64,000 nt of DNA from Pseudomonas lutea (GCF_000759445.1 NZ_JRMB01000001.1:2418001-2482000); one strand, 5' to 3'. Shown: positions 34,605 through 44,110, counted from the first letter of the stretch. The notes: generated from the letters alone by a model not told the origin. Program-made: numbers and translations.

Positions 34605-34616
34605 TCAGGACGCTTT
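34593..34616. terminator. Bidirectional terminator over a stop codon
   Basis: AAAGCGTCC TGATCA GGACGCTTT is a perfect inverted repeat that includes the TGA (34602-34604) of the lipoprotein gene. On the minus strand it continues TTTTTTCATG, so it also ends the convergent 107-aa gene (stop at 34622). Confidence 0.8.
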
Positions 34617-34621
34617 GAGAG

Positions 34622-34945
34622 TCAGGCGATCTGCGCCTTGGAGGCCACTTCATCAAAGGTCGCCGTATCCAGCGCATCGCCCTGTTCATCCAGCACCTGA
34701 CGCGGATGGTCATTGCCCGGGATGCTGCTGTCGATCATCGCCAGCAAGCTTGCGCCTCGGGGGGTAAGGCTGGCGCCTTGGCCATTCCCGCCTGCACCAC
34801 TGGTGTGAGCGGCAATGAACCCACGTTCAAGCAACAATGCTTTCAATTCGGTGGCAGACGCCTCTGATGCATCGGCGCTTGCGACGCTGTTTTGAACGTC
34901 GTGCAACAGACGCTCGATCACGTCCCAGTCGTATCGTTTGGACAT
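34622..34945 (-). CDS. Hypothetical protein, 107 aa
   Basis: A small acidic soluble protein (begins MSKRYDWDVIERLLHDVQN) with a winged-helix-like segment (ATELKALLLERGFIAAHT ... ASLTPRGASLLAMI). Family not recognised; it may be a small DNA- or RNA-binding wHTH. GGAGG lies 7 nt before the ATG. Confidence 0.65.
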   Translation of the reverse strand: MSKRYDWDVIERLLHDVQNSVASADASEASATELKALLLERGFIAAHTSGAGGNGQGASLTPRGASLLAMIDSSIPGNDHPRQVLDEQGDALDTATFDEVASKAQIA

Positions 34946-35070
34946 ATCTCAACCTCCAGTGGGCCAACAGGGCAATACCCGTGACATCCGGTCATCGGGC
35001 TTGATGCTCTGTGGATGTGACCCAGCGGAGCGCCAGCCGTTCAGCAGGCTGGCGGTGGCAGAAACCGGCG

Positions 35071-36423
35071 TTATTCAGCGACCGGCGGGCGCGTGACGCG
35101 CTTTTTCAGCGGCGCCATCCCGTCCTGACTGACCAAAGACTCGGCTTTCGGGCGATTCACCGACTTGCGCTTGGTCGGCCCCTTGGCGACGGCCTTCTTT
35201 TTGTCGCCCTTCTTGTCACCTTTGCCATCGGTTTTTTTCTTCTTCACGCCAACAGCCTTGCCCGACGCCTTGACCTTCTTCGGTCCGGTGTAGGTGCCTT
35301 TGACTTCCTTGATCGTGCGGCGCTCGAATTTCTGCTTGAGGTAGCGCTCGATGCTGGACATGAGGTTCCAGTCACCGTGGGTGATCAGCGAGATCGCCAG
35401 ACCTTCGCCGCCCGCCCGGCCAGTACGGCCGATACGGTGAACGTAGTCATCACCGGTGCGCGGCATGTCGAAGTTGATGACCATGTCCAGGCCGTCGACG
35501 TCCAGACCACGGGCCGCGACGTCGGTGGCTACCAGAATCTTCACGCCGCCCTGCTTCAGACGATCGATCGCCAGCTTGCGGTCCTTCTGGTCCTTGTCGC
35601 CGTGCAGCACGAACGCTTTGTACTCAAGCGCCACCAGACGCCCATAGATACGGTCGGCCATGGCGCGGGTGTTGGTGAAGATGATGGCTTTCTGGTAGGT
35701 CTCGTTGGCGAGCAGCCAATTGAGGACCTGCTCTTTGTGAACGTTGTGGTCGGCGGTGATGATTTGCTGACGGGTGCCCGGGGCCAGCTCGCTCACGCTG
35801 TTGACCTGCAGGTGCTGAGGGTCTTTCAGCACCTTGCCGATCATTTCGCGCAGACCCGAACCGCCGGTGGTGGCCGAGAACAGCATGGTCTGTTGACGAT
35901 TGGCGCATTCGCCAGCCAGACGCTCGACGTCTTCGGCAAAGCCCATGTCGAGCATGCGGTCGGCTTCATCGAGCACCAGCAGCTCGACGTGCTTGAGGTC
36001 GAGGTTGCCTGCGTTGAGTTGTTCGAGCAGGCGGCCTGGCGTGCCGATGAGGATGTCCGGCACCTTGCGCAGCATGGCGGCCTGAACCTTGAAGTCTTCG
36101 CCACCGGTAATCAGCCCGGCCTTGATGAAGGTGAACTGGGAGAAACGCTCGACTTCCTTGAGGGTCTGCTGCGCCAGCTCGCGGGTCGGCAACAGGATCA
36201 CTGCGCGGATGTCCACACGCACCTTGGCCGGACCCATCAGACGATTGAGCATCGGCAATACGAACGCGGCAGTCTTGCCGCTGCCGGTCTGCGCCGTCAC
36301 CCGTAGATCGTGCCCTTCCAGCGCCAGCGGAATGGCCGCTGTTTGCACAGGCGTAGGCTCGACGAAATTGAGTTCGGCCACGGCTTTTAGCAGGCGTTCG
36401 TGCAGGGCGAATTGGGAGAACAC
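35071..36423 (-). CDS. DEAD-box ATP-dependent RNA helicase
   Basis: This protein of about 450 aa has the full DEAD motif set: Q motif (FSQF... PTPVQTAAIPLAL), AQTGSGKT (Walker A), PTRELAQQ, VLDEADRMLDMGF, SAT, and HRIGRTGRAG. A Lys-rich C-terminal tail (KKKKTDGKGDKKGDKKKA) could bind RNA. It resembles RhlE/SrmB-type helicases acting in ribosome assembly or RNA decay. I chose GTG 36423 with GAGGT upstream; the frame can extend to a TTG at 36447 that lacks an SD. Confidence 0.92.
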   Translation of the reverse strand: MFSQFALHERLLKAVAELNFVEPTPVQTAAIPLALEGHDLRVTAQTGSGKTAAFVLPMLNRLMGPAKVRVDIRAVILLPTRELAQQTLKEVERFSQFTFIKAGLITGGEDFKVQAAMLRKVPDILIGTPGRLLEQLNAGNLDLKHVELLVLDEADRMLDMGFAEDVERLAGECANRQQTMLFSATTGGSGLREMIGKVLKDPQHLQVNSVSELAPGTRQQIITADHNVHKEQVLNWLLANETYQKAIIFTNTRAMADRIYGRLVALEYKAFVLHGDKDQKDRKLAIDRLKQGGVKILVATDVAARGLDVDGLDMVINFDMPRTGDDYVHRIGRTGRAGGEGLAISLITHGDWNLMSSIERYLKQKFERRTIKEVKGTYTGPKKVKASGKAVGVKKKKTDGKGDKKGDKKKAVAKGPTKRKSVNRPKAESLVSQDGMAPLKKRVTRPPVAE

Positions 36424-36603
36424 GGGTGTTACCTCGGCGGAATACAAAAAAACAGTCGCATAGGTTACCGGTTTAAGCCCGATTCGCCGAGCGTCTTTAG
36501 CTCAAAGGGCCTATTTTGTTACCGGATTTGCCCCGCACTGCCCTCCCTTTCCCAACAATGCTCTAATCGCGCCCCGCTTTTTTGATCAGGAGATGCAGCG
36601 CCC

Positions 36604-37893
36604 ATGGACACCTCTTCGCTTTGGCTACGCGCCCAGGAAATCTGGACGCTGCTGGAGAACCAGCCAATGCTGCGCACCATCGTCGGCTTGCTGCTCTTGC
36701 TCGTCGCCGCCTTCGCCCTCGGGCGGCTTGCACGCTGGATCATTCTGTACGCCATGAAGGCGCTCAGCCGCCAGCCGGCGCTGTTCTGGCTCAACGATTT
36801 TCTGCACACCAAAGTCTTCCATCGGCTGGCCCAGGTCACCCCGTCGCTGGTGATCCAGTTCGGTCTCAACCTGGTTCCCAACCTCAGCCCCGCCGCCAAC
36901 CATGTGCTGGGCAACATCGCCCTGGCGTTCACCATTCTCTTCCTGATGCTCACCATCGGCGCGTTGCTCAACGCGTTGCTGGACATCTACGCGCGCACCG
37001 AGCACGCCCGTACCCGCTCGATCAAGGGCTACGTGCAGCTGACGAAGATGATCCTGTACGTGTTTGCCGCGATCATCATCGTTGCCACATTGATTGACCG
37101 ATCGCCGCTACTGCTGCTGTCCGGCCTTGGCGCGATGTCGGCAGTGATTCTGCTGGTCTACAAAGACACCCTGCTGTCGTTCGTTGCCAGCGTGCAGCTG
37201 ACCAGCAACGACATGTTGCGCGTAGGCGACTGGATCGAAATGCCCCAGGTCGGCGCCGACGGCGACGTGGTGGACATCACCCTGCACACCGTCAAGGTGC
37301 AGAACTTCGACAAGACCATCGTCTCGATTCCGACCTGGCGGCTGATGTCGGAGTCGTTCAAGAACTGGCGCGGCATGCAGCAATCAGGCGGACGCCGGAT
37401 CAAGCGCAGCCTGTTTATCGATGCCAGTGGGGTGCGTTTCGTCTCCGATGAAGAGGAGCAGAAACTGACCCAGGTGCGTCTGCTGACCGACTACATGGGC
37501 CGCAAAAAGGCCGAGCTCCAAGCCTGGAACCAGGCGCAGGGCAATGTCAGCGAAATGGCCGCCAACCGCCGACGCATCACCAACATCGGCACGTTTCGCG
37601 CTTACGCACTGGCGTACCTGAAAAGCCACGCCGACATTCACCCGGACATGACCTGCATGGTCCGCCAGATGGAAGCCACGGCGCAGGGTGTGCCGCTGGA
37701 GATCTACTGCTTTACCCGCACCACCAGTTGGGCTGACTACGAGCGGATTCAGGGCGATATCTTCGATTACCTGCTGGCGGTATTGCCGGAGTTCGGGCTG
37801 GGGGTTTATCAACAGCCGAGTGGGTCGGACTTGCGAACCGGATTGGCAGGATTGTCGGGTATCAGGTCCTTAAAGGAAGATGAACCGATGTGA
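36604..37893 (+). CDS. MscS-family mechanosensitive channel (YbdG/MscM-like)
   Basis: This 429-aa protein has about 5 N-terminal TM helices and an MscS pore/beta domain (LSGLGAMSAVILLVYKDTLLSFVASVQL, the RVGDWIEMPQVGADGDVVDITLHTVKV beta domain). Length and the extended C-terminus fit YbdG. It releases solutes under hypo-osmotic stress at the inner membrane. It is divergent from the helicase. Confidence 0.88.
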   Translation: MDTSSLWLRAQEIWTLLENQPMLRTIVGLLLLLVAAFALGRLARWIILYAMKALSRQPALFWLNDFLHTKVFHRLAQVTPSLVIQFGLNLVPNLSPAANHVLGNIALAFTILFLMLTIGALLNALLDIYARTEHARTRSIKGYVQLTKMILYVFAAIIIVATLIDRSPLLLLSGLGAMSAVILLVYKDTLLSFVASVQLTSNDMLRVGDWIEMPQVGADGDVVDITLHTVKVQNFDKTIVSIPTWRLMSESFKNWRGMQQSGGRRIKRSLFIDASGVRFVSDEEEQKLTQVRLLTDYMGRKKAELQAWNQAQGNVSEMAANRRRITNIGTFRAYALAYLKSHADIHPDMTCMVRQMEATAQGVPLEIYCFTRTTSWADYERIQGDIFDYLLAVLPEFGLGVYQQPSGSDLRTGLAGLSGIRSLKEDEPM

Positions 37894-37969
37894 GTGCAGC
37901 TGTAACTAGTCTTTGCTTCGTCTGTTAAAGAGAGCTTGTTTGGCAATTGGAACTTCCAAGCGAACAACA

Positions 37970-37995
37970 AAAAGCCCGGCGTCTGCCGGGCTTTT
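37970..37995. terminator. Bidirectional rho-independent terminator
   Basis: AAAAGCCCGGC / GCCGGGCTTTT form an 11-bp stem with a GTCT loop. It lies 77 nt after the channel gene and 30 nt beyond the 3' end of the convergent 78-aa gene; A/T runs on both sides suit both strands. Confidence 0.9.
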
Positions 37996-38024
37996 ATGTT
38001 TTGGATATTTAAACATCCAGAGTA

Positions 38025-38261
38025 TTAACGGTCACGCTGGTAGCTGGAACCGAATTCCTTGCGGTTTTCAGCGACGGTCAATGTGCCCGAAGTCTGAGCG
38101 GCGAACGGCTTGACCGCGTCTTTGCTGGCTACTTTGCTGTCCAGCAGCGTGGCGCTGGAGGCGTCAACGATGGCGCGTTGGCTGATCTGCTCAGGGCTGG
38201 CGAAGGCTGAACCGGCGGCCAGGATGGACAATGCGAAACCGAAGGCGATGGACTTTTTCAT
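38025..38261 (-). CDS. Small secreted hypothetical protein, 78 aa
   Basis: It starts with a clear signal peptide (MKKSIAFGFALSILAAGSAF, cleavage near FAS). The mature part of about 57 residues is Ser/Ala-rich. GGAG lies 9 nt before the ATG. Such short periplasmic proteins are common in Pseudomonas; no family recognised. Confidence 0.75.
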   Translation of the reverse strand: MKKSIAFGFALSILAAGSAFASPEQISQRAIVDASSATLLDSKVASKDAVKPFAAQTSGTLTVAENRKEFGSSYQRDR

Positions 38262-38413
38262 GTTTTAAATCTCCGCTTAGTGGGTAGTAAGTTGGTTAAC
38301 TCGTTTCGTTGGGGCCAATCTAATGGGTCGGCCCCAACATGAAAAACCAAGCGTGAAGATAGCTAACATCACCGCCGCTGATGTCGTTGACGCGGGTGTC
38401 TAACCCGGATGTT

Positions 38414-39280
38414 TCAGGCTGCCGCTCGGCGTTCGACCAGACCGCGCCGACTGATCCAGACCGACAAAACAATCACCAGCGCGCCGGAAAACAGCTTGCC
38501 CAGGTCTTCGTTTTGCCCCCAGATCAGCAGATTGATCAGCAGCCCGACGGGCACATGCAGGTTGTTCATCACCGCCAGCGTGGCGCCATTGACCAGGCAG
38601 GCGCCTTTGTTCCACCAGTACATGCCGAGCGCGGTTGAGCACAGGCCGAGGAACAGCAGGACCCCCCACTGGTCTGGCGCATCCGGCAGGCGCTGGGCGT
38701 TGCCGAACAGCAGAAACGCCGGCAACGCCACAGCCAGTGCGCCGAGGTAGAAATAGCCGAAGCGGCGGTAATGCGGCATATCGCCGGGATAGCGGGCCAC
38801 CAGATGTTTGTAGAGGACTTGCCCTGCGGCGTAGGTAAAGTTTGCCAGCTGCAGCAACAGGAAGCCGCCCAGGAAATCCGGATCGACCCGGTCGTAACGG
38901 ATGATGACCGCGCCGAGCACGGCGACCAGTGCCGCCAGCAGACCCCACGGGTTGAAGCGTCGATTGAGGGCATCTTCAATCAGCGTGACGTGGAGCGGTG
39001 TGAGGATGGTGAACAGCAGGACTTCCGGTACGGTCAGCACCCGGAAGCTCAGATAGAGGCAGACGTAGGTCACGCCGAACTGCAAGGCCCCGATCAGCAG
39101 CATGCCGCGCATGAACGGCGCCTCTACTCGACGCCAGCGGGTCAGAGGGATGAAGACCAGCCCCGCCAGCAGCACCCGAAACAGCACGGCAAAGTAGCTG
39201 TCGACGTGCCCGGCCAGGTAAACGCCAATCAGGCTGAAGGAGAACGCCTGGATCAGCGTCACGAAAAGTAGATAGCCCAT
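38414..39280 (-). CDS. EamA-family (DMT) transporter
   Basis: This protein of about 288 aa has 10 TM helices in two EamA repeats (VTLIQAFSFSLIGVYLAG ... LFTILTPLHVTLIEDA and VLYKHLVARYPG ... LGMYWWNKGACLVNGA). ATG 39280 has AAGGGG upstream; the frame to 39442 is non-coding. Exports or imports a small metabolite; substrate unknown. Confidence 0.85.
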   Translation of the reverse strand: MGYLLFVTLIQAFSFSLIGVYLAGHVDSYFAVLFRVLLAGLVFIPLTRWRRVEAPFMRGMLLIGALQFGVTYVCLYLSFRVLTVPEVLLFTILTPLHVTLIEDALNRRFNPWGLLAALVAVLGAVIIRYDRVDPDFLGGFLLLQLANFTYAAGQVLYKHLVARYPGDMPHYRRFGYFYLGALAVALPAFLLFGNAQRLPDAPDQWGVLLFLGLCSTALGMYWWNKGACLVNGATLAVMNNLHVPVGLLINLLIWGQNEDLGKLFSGALVIVLSVWISRRGLVERRAAA

Positions 39281-39388
39281 GGTTGCCCCTTTTTTGAAGG
39301 CGGCGACCTTAGCCGTTTGGCCCATGACGTGTCCATTGCGCAACGTTGCCTGCGTTGCCCGCCCGTGAACGCGGCAGCAGCGACCGTA

Positions 39389-39500
39389 AAAGAAAAAACC
39401 CGATGACCCGGCGCAATCCTGCGGGTCGATCGGGCAATGCACTCAGGAGCGAACGAGTGCCAATGGAGTGTCGATGAACGAGAGGATGATCACGCGGCAG
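39389..39500 (-). ncRNA. Candidate structured small RNA or 3' element
   Basis: On the minus strand a stem-loop (GCACTC / GAGTGC, 39439-39460) is followed by a strong hairpin (CCCGATCGACCCG / CGGGTCATCGGG, 39399-39434) and TTTTTTCTTTT, a good terminator. The nearest minus-strand gene ends 240 nt upstream (39675), too far for a simple 3' end, so a separate sRNA is plausible. The 5' end and promoter are not defined. Confidence 0.4.
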
Positions 39501-39674
39501 GATTAACGGGCGATTAACGATTGAATGACGCTTTGGCGGGATGTGCCGTCAGCCAACGGATGGCAGGTCTTGGCAGCGCTCTCGATCAATGCGCACGGAA
39601 ATCACCCCTAACCCATTCAAGAATTTGTTTTATCGCCGACGGCGCAGTACGCTCCGTCGACGCCGGGCATGGCC

Positions 39675-39989
39675 TTACAACGGCTCGCACTTCAGAGAGA
39701 TACGCAGTTTGACGATGTCGCGGGTGAATTTCGCGGTGACTTCAGTGCTGCTCCTGGGTGCGACCTGAACCCGGCGCGTACGCGGCGCTTCCGGGCCGTT
39801 TCGGAAGACCACGCTGCATTTGGCAGGCACGTCGCCAAAGTTGTTCAGGGTGATGTTGCCGATGTCATAGGCGACGTCATGGCTGTTGTAGTCGACCTGC
39901 ACGCCCTTGATGTTCTTTTCGACATCGATCGGGTAGGCAAACGCGCTCAGCGGCAACATCGCCAGCAGCACACAACTGATTATTTTCAT
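39675..39989 (-). CDS. Small secreted hypothetical protein, 104 aa
   Basis: The signal peptide is MKIISCVLLAMLPLSAFA. The mature part has an Ig/chaperone-like beta pattern (YDIGNITLNNFGDVPAKCSVVF ... STEVTAKF). GGAG precedes the ATG. Function unknown; probably periplasmic. Confidence 0.75.
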   Translation of the reverse strand: MKIISCVLLAMLPLSAFAYPIDVEKNIKGVQVDYNSHDVAYDIGNITLNNFGDVPAKCSVVFRNGPEAPRTRRVQVAPRSSTEVTAKFTRDIVKLRISLKCEPL

Positions 39990-40039
39990 GCGGCAGTCTC
40001 CATGCAGGGACGGCCAGCTTAGGACAACAGGAGCGACAG

Positions 40040-40966
40040 ATGAAAGCGCCCCGCGTGACCCTTGATCAATGGCGCACTCTGCAGGCCGTTGTCGACCATG
40101 GCGGTTTTGCTCAAGCGGCCGAGGCCCTGCACCGTTCGCAGTCCTCCGTCAGCTACACCGTGGCCAGGATGCAGGATCAGCTCGGTGTGCCGCTGCTGCG
40201 CATTGACGGCCGCAAAGCGGTACTGACCGAGGCGGGCGAGGTGCTGCTGCGGCGCTCGCGGCAGCTGGTGAAGAACGCCAGCCAGCTGGAAGATCTGGCG
40301 CACCACATGGAACAAGGCTGGGAGGCCGAGGTGCGTCTGGTGGTGGATGCCGCCTACCCTAACGCTCGACTGGTGCGGGCACTGACCGCTTTTATGCCGC
40401 AGAGCCGCGGCTGTCGCGTGCGCTTGCGTGAGGAGGTGCTGTCAGGCGTGGAGGAAGTCTTGCTGGAGGGCGTAGCCGATCTTGCCATCAGTGGCTTCAG
40501 CATTCCGGGCTACCTTGGCAATGAGATGAGCAAGGTGGAGTTCGTTGCGGTGGCGCACCCCGGGCATGCGCTGCACCAGTTGCAGCGCGAGCTTAACTTC
40601 CAGGATCTGGAAAGCCAGTTGCAGGTGGTGATCCGTGACTCGGGGCGTAATCAACCCCGGGATGTGGGATGGCTCGGTGCCGAACAGCGCTGGACCGTGG
40701 GCAGCCTGGCGACGGCCGCTGCGTTCGTCAGCAGCGGATTGGGCTTTGCCTGGCTGCCACGCCACATCATCGAGCGAGAGATCCACGAAGGCGTGCTGAA
40801 GATTCTGCCGCTGGACAAAGGCGGCAGCCGGCATCCGACGTTTTACCTTTATTCCAGCAAAGACAAGCCGCTGGGTCCTGCGACGCAGATCCTTATCGAT
40901 CTGATCCAGAGCTTTGACACTGCGCCGCTGGACGCCCCCTTTCCAGGGCCCAAGCAGATGCTCTGA
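40040..40966 (+). CDS. LysR-family transcriptional regulator
   Basis: This 308-aa protein has the LysR HTH (residues about 7-66: WRTLQAVVDHGGFAQAAEAL, SQSSVSYTVARMQDQLG) and a C-terminal effector-binding domain (about 95-295). AGGAG is 6 nt before the ATG. It is divergent from the 104-aa secreted protein gene (50 bp between starts), a possible target. Effector unknown. Confidence 0.92.
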   Translation: MKAPRVTLDQWRTLQAVVDHGGFAQAAEALHRSQSSVSYTVARMQDQLGVPLLRIDGRKAVLTEAGEVLLRRSRQLVKNASQLEDLAHHMEQGWEAEVRLVVDAAYPNARLVRALTAFMPQSRGCRVRLREEVLSGVEEVLLEGVADLAISGFSIPGYLGNEMSKVEFVAVAHPGHALHQLQRELNFQDLESQLQVVIRDSGRNQPRDVGWLGAEQRWTVGSLATAAAFVSSGLGFAWLPRHIIEREIHEGVLKILPLDKGGSRHPTFYLYSSKDKPLGPATQILIDLIQSFDTAPLDAPFPGPKQML

Positions 40967-40985
40967 AGAAAGTGTCATTGGCGAT

Positions 40986-41199
40986 GTGTGAATGTGTGTG
41001 TGTGTGTGCATTCAGTGGGACCGGCTTTAGCCGGGAATGCGCCAGGGGTTACACCGCGAGATTGACGGCGTTCACGCTGGCCCCTTCCCGGCTGAAGCCG
41101 GTCCCACAAGGGCGCCGTATTGTTGGCCTCTTCCCGGCTGAAGCCGGTCCCACAAGGACGCCGTGTTGTTGGCCTCTTCCCGGCTGAAGCCGGTCCCAC
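40986..41199. repeat. GT microsatellite and 46-bp REP tandem
   Basis: A run of (GT) repeats at about 40993-41008 is followed by one GGACCGGCTTTAGCCGGGAA REP (41015) and three CTTCCCGGCTGAAGCCGGTCCC copies; the last two are in a 46-bp tandem (TGTTGGCCTC at 41121 and 41167). No gene is present between the LysR and ppiA genes. Confidence 0.85.
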
Positions 41200-41288
41200 T
41201 AGCAGGTCCCCACTGTCCAAATCCGCGCAAACGTGGTTCCCTTACGTCCTGTTTTATCGCCGTCGAAATCACTTTCAGGACACTGCCC

Positions 41289-41846
41289 ATGCTGAAGAAA
41301 CTTGCCCTCTGCGCCACTGCCATGTTGTTCGCCGGAAATCTGATGGCCGCTCCGGCGCCTCATGTCGTGCTCACCACCAGTTTCGGCGATGTCGAAATCG
41401 AGCTGAATCAGGACAAGGCGCCTGTCAGCACTCAGAACTTTCTGAAATACGTCGACAGCAGCTTCTACAACAACACCATTTTCCACCGCGTTATCCCGGG
41501 CTTCATGGTTCAGGGCGGCGGTTTCACTGCGCAGATGCAGCAAAAGAACACCAACGACCCGATCAAGAACGAAGCTGACAACGGCCTGCACAACGTGCGC
41601 GGTACCGTTGCCATGGCACGGACCTCGGACGTCAATTCGGCGACCAGCCAGTTCTTCATCAACGTCGTCGACAACGCGATGCTCGACCACGGTGCCCGCG
41701 ACTACGGGTACGCAGTATTCGGCAAGGTGGTGAAAGGCATGGACGTGGTTGACCAGATCGTCAACGTCCAGACCAGCACCAAAGGCGGCATGCAGAACGT
41801 GCCCGTGGACCCGATCTTTATCAAGACGGCCAAGCGCGTGAACTAA
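41289..41846 (+). CDS. ppiA: Periplasmic peptidyl-prolyl cis-trans isomerase A (cyclophilin)
   Basis: This 185-aa protein has a signal peptide ([20 protein letters not shown]) and the cyclophilin core [28 protein letters not shown] and [13 protein letters not shown]. It isomerises proline peptide bonds of exported proteins. AGGA is 8 nt before the ATG. A strong terminator follows, so it is monocistronic. Confidence 0.92.
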   Translation: MLKKLALCATAMLFAGNLMAAPAPHVVLTTSFGDVEIELNQDKAPVSTQNFLKYVDSSFYNNTIFHRVIPGFMVQGGGFTAQMQQKNTNDPIKNEADNGLHNVRGTVAMARTSDVNSATSQFFINVVDNAMLDHGARDYGYAVFGKVVKGMDVVDQIVNVQTSTKGGMQNVPVDPIFIKTAKRVN

Positions 41847-41862
41847 GCTCTGCCTTGAGCGC

Positions 41863-41888
41863 AAAAGCCGGGCCTCTGCCCGGCTTTT
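41863..41888 (+). terminator. Terminator of ppiA
   Basis: AAAAGCCGGGC / GCCCGGCTTTT form an 11-bp stem with a CTCT loop, 17 nt after the ppiA stop. Confidence 0.9.
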
Positions 41889-42035
41889 GCATTTCAGGGC
41901 CTGACCGCTTGAATCAACCTGAGCAATCGCGGTTTCGTGCGGTCTGAATCGGGGACCTTCCTCTAGCTGCTCTCATGCCGCTGCATACACACCCTACCGA
42001 AAGGAGAGCCCGCTCAAGCGTGGGCGTCATTGCCA

Positions 42036-43868
42036 ATGCTCTATCGCCGTTTTGAACAGCTGATCGATATCTTCCGCGAAGCCCCCAGCGCCGCCCCGCC
42101 CAACACCGTCTCGTCGTTCTACCTGTATTACCTACGGCAGGTGTGGCCGACATTCGCTGCATTGCTGGTGGTTGGCCTGATTGGCGCGCTGATCGAAGTG
42201 TCGCTGTTCAGTTACCTGAGCCGCATCATCGATCTGGCCCAGGGTACGCCCAACCCGAATTTCTTCCGCGAGCACGCATTCGAGCTGACGTGGATGCTCA
42301 TCGTCGCGCTCATTCTGCGGCCCATCTTCGTCGCCCTGCATGACCTGCTGGTTCACCAGACCATCAGCCCCGGCATGACCAGCATGATCAACTGGCAAAA
42401 CCACAGTTACGTGCTCAAGCAGAGCGTGAATTTCTTTCAGAACGACTTCGCCGGGCGCATCGCCCAGCGCATCGTTCAGACCGGCAATGCGTTGCGTGAA
42501 TCGGCCGTGCAATCGGTGGACGCGCTGTGGCACGTACTGATCTATTCGATCAGCGCCCTGGTGCTGTTCGCCGAGGCTGACTGGCGCCTCATGCTCCCCC
42601 TGCTGAGCTGGATCATCGCGTTCGTCCTTTCCCTGTGGTACTTCGTCCCGCGGGTGAAGGCACGCTCGGTTATTTCTTCCGATGCGCGCTCGAAACTGAT
42701 GGGGCGCATCGTCGACGGCTACACCAACATCACCACGCTCAAGTTGTTCGCTCACACCCAGTCCGAGCAGCAATATGCGCGCGAAGCCATCAGCGAGCAG
42801 ACCGAAAAGACCCAGCTGGCCGGCCGTGTCATTACTGAGATGGACACGGTCATCACCACCCTCAACGGGATTCTGATTGTCACCACCACAGGCCTGGCCT
42901 TGTGGCTGTGGACCCAGTCGTTGATATCGGTGGGTGCGATCGCGCTGGCGACTGGACTGGCCATCAGGATCGTCAACATGTCCGGCTGGATCATGTGGGT
43001 GGTCAATGGCATTTTCGAGAACATCGGCATGGTTCAGGACGGTCTGCAGAGCATTGCTCAGCCCGTCGGCATCACGGATCGCGACGCCGCGCCCAAACTG
43101 TCCGTCAACCGCGGCGGGGTTAAATTTCAGGACCTCAACTTTCAGTACGGCACAAGCAAGGGTGTGATTCATGGGCTTAACCTGGACATCAAGCCGGGGG
43201 AGAAAATCGGCCTGATCGGGCCGTCGGGCGCAGGCAAATCGACGCTGGTCAATCTGCTGCTGCGCCTGTATGACGTTCAGGGCGGGCGAATCCTGATTGA
43301 CGATCAGGACATTGCTCACGTAACGCAGGAAAGTCTGCGCTCGCACATCGGCATGATCACGCAGGACACCTCGCTGTTGCACCGCTCGATCCGCGACAAC
43401 TTGCTGTACGGCAAACCCGACGCCACCGACGCGGAGCTTTGGGAAGCCATGCGCAAGGCCCGCGCGGATGAATTCATTCCGCTGCTCACTGATTCCGCGG
43501 GCCGCAGCGGGCTGGATGCTCACGTCGGCGAGCGCGGCGTCAAGCTGTCCGGCGGCCAGCGTCAGCGCATCGCCATCACTCGTGTGCTGCTCAAAGACGC
43601 GCCGATTCTGATCATGGACGAGGCTACTTCTGCACTGGACTCCGAGGTCGAAGCGGCGATTCAGGAGAGTCTGGAAACGTTGATGCAGGGCAAGACCGTT
43701 ATTGCCATTGCGCACCGGCTGTCAACCATTGCGCGGATGGACCGCTTGATTGTCCTTGAAAACGGCCGCATTGCCGAAAGCGGGACCCACACCGAGCTGC
43801 TTGCGCACAAGGGTCTGTACGCACGGTTGTGGGCGCATCAAACAGGCGGGTTCGTCGGGGTGGATTGA
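42036..43868 (+). CDS. ABC exporter, fused permease and ATPase (MsbA type)
   Basis: This protein of about 610 aa has 6 TM helices (about 35-320) followed by an ATPase domain with Walker A GPSGAGKST, Q-loop (MITQDTSLLHRS), signature LSGGQRQR, Walker B LIMDEATSALD and the H-loop IAHRLST. It functions as a homodimer or heterodimer exporter in the inner membrane; the substrate is unknown. The start is uncertain: no SD precedes ATG 42036 (AAGGAG lies about 30 nt upstream) and a TTG at 42030 is in frame. Confidence 0.9.
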   Translation: MLYRRFEQLIDIFREAPSAAPPNTVSSFYLYYLRQVWPTFAALLVVGLIGALIEVSLFSYLSRIIDLAQGTPNPNFFREHAFELTWMLIVALILRPIFVALHDLLVHQTISPGMTSMINWQNHSYVLKQSVNFFQNDFAGRIAQRIVQTGNALRESAVQSVDALWHVLIYSISALVLFAEADWRLMLPLLSWIIAFVLSLWYFVPRVKARSVISSDARSKLMGRIVDGYTNITTLKLFAHTQSEQQYAREAISEQTEKTQLAGRVITEMDTVITTLNGILIVTTTGLALWLWTQSLISVGAIALATGLAIRIVNMSGWIMWVVNGIFENIGMVQDGLQSIAQPVGITDRDAAPKLSVNRGGVKFQDLNFQYGTSKGVIHGLNLDIKPGEKIGLIGPSGAGKSTLVNLLLRLYDVQGGRILIDDQDIAHVTQESLRSHIGMITQDTSLLHRSIRDNLLYGKPDATDAELWEAMRKARADEFIPLLTDSAGRSGLDAHVGERGVKLSGGQRQRIAITRVLLKDAPILIMDEATSALDSEVEAAIQESLETLMQGKTVIAIAHRLSTIARMDRLIVLENGRIAESGTHTELLAHKGLYARLWAHQTGGFVGVD

Positions 43869-43914
43869 TCGGGCGGTGATGGTGGCTGTGGCTCGGGCCG
43901 GGGTGTGGCTGGGC

Positions 43915-44010
43915 GGTGATGGCGATGGCGATGGCGATGGCGATGGCGATGGCGATGGCGATGGCGATGGCGATGGCGATGGCGATGGCGATGGTGATGG
44001 TGATGGTGAT
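43915..44010. repeat. GGYGAT hexanucleotide microsatellite, 16 copies
   Basis: One GGTGAT, twelve GGCGAT and three GGTGAT units run without interruption. It would encode Gly-Asp or His-Arg/His-His repeats, but no credible gene covers it. It lies 46 bp after the ABC exporter stop, so copy number could vary by slippage without affecting a protein. Confidence 0.95.
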
Positions 44011-44021
44011 GGTAACGACTT

Positions 44022-44110
44022 TGTAGGAGCCGGCTTGCTGGCGAACCCGGTCCGTCATTCACCATTGATGTGGCTGAATAAATCGGTTCGCCAGCAAGCC
44101 GGCTCCTACA
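44022..44110. repeat. REP pair, perfect 25-bp inverted arms
   Basis: TGTAGGAGCCGGCTTGCTGG... (44022-44046) and its exact reverse complement (44086-44110) flank a 39-bp loop. This is a BIME-like pair between the convergent ABC exporter and FemAB-like genes and could form a long hairpin at both mRNA ends. Confidence 0.9.

Noticed and set aside
42132-43715. 527-codon minus-strand open frame opposite the ABC exporter
   Set aside because: Antisense shadow; amino-acid composition (His/Gln/Asp-rich) is typical of reversed GC-rich coding sequence.
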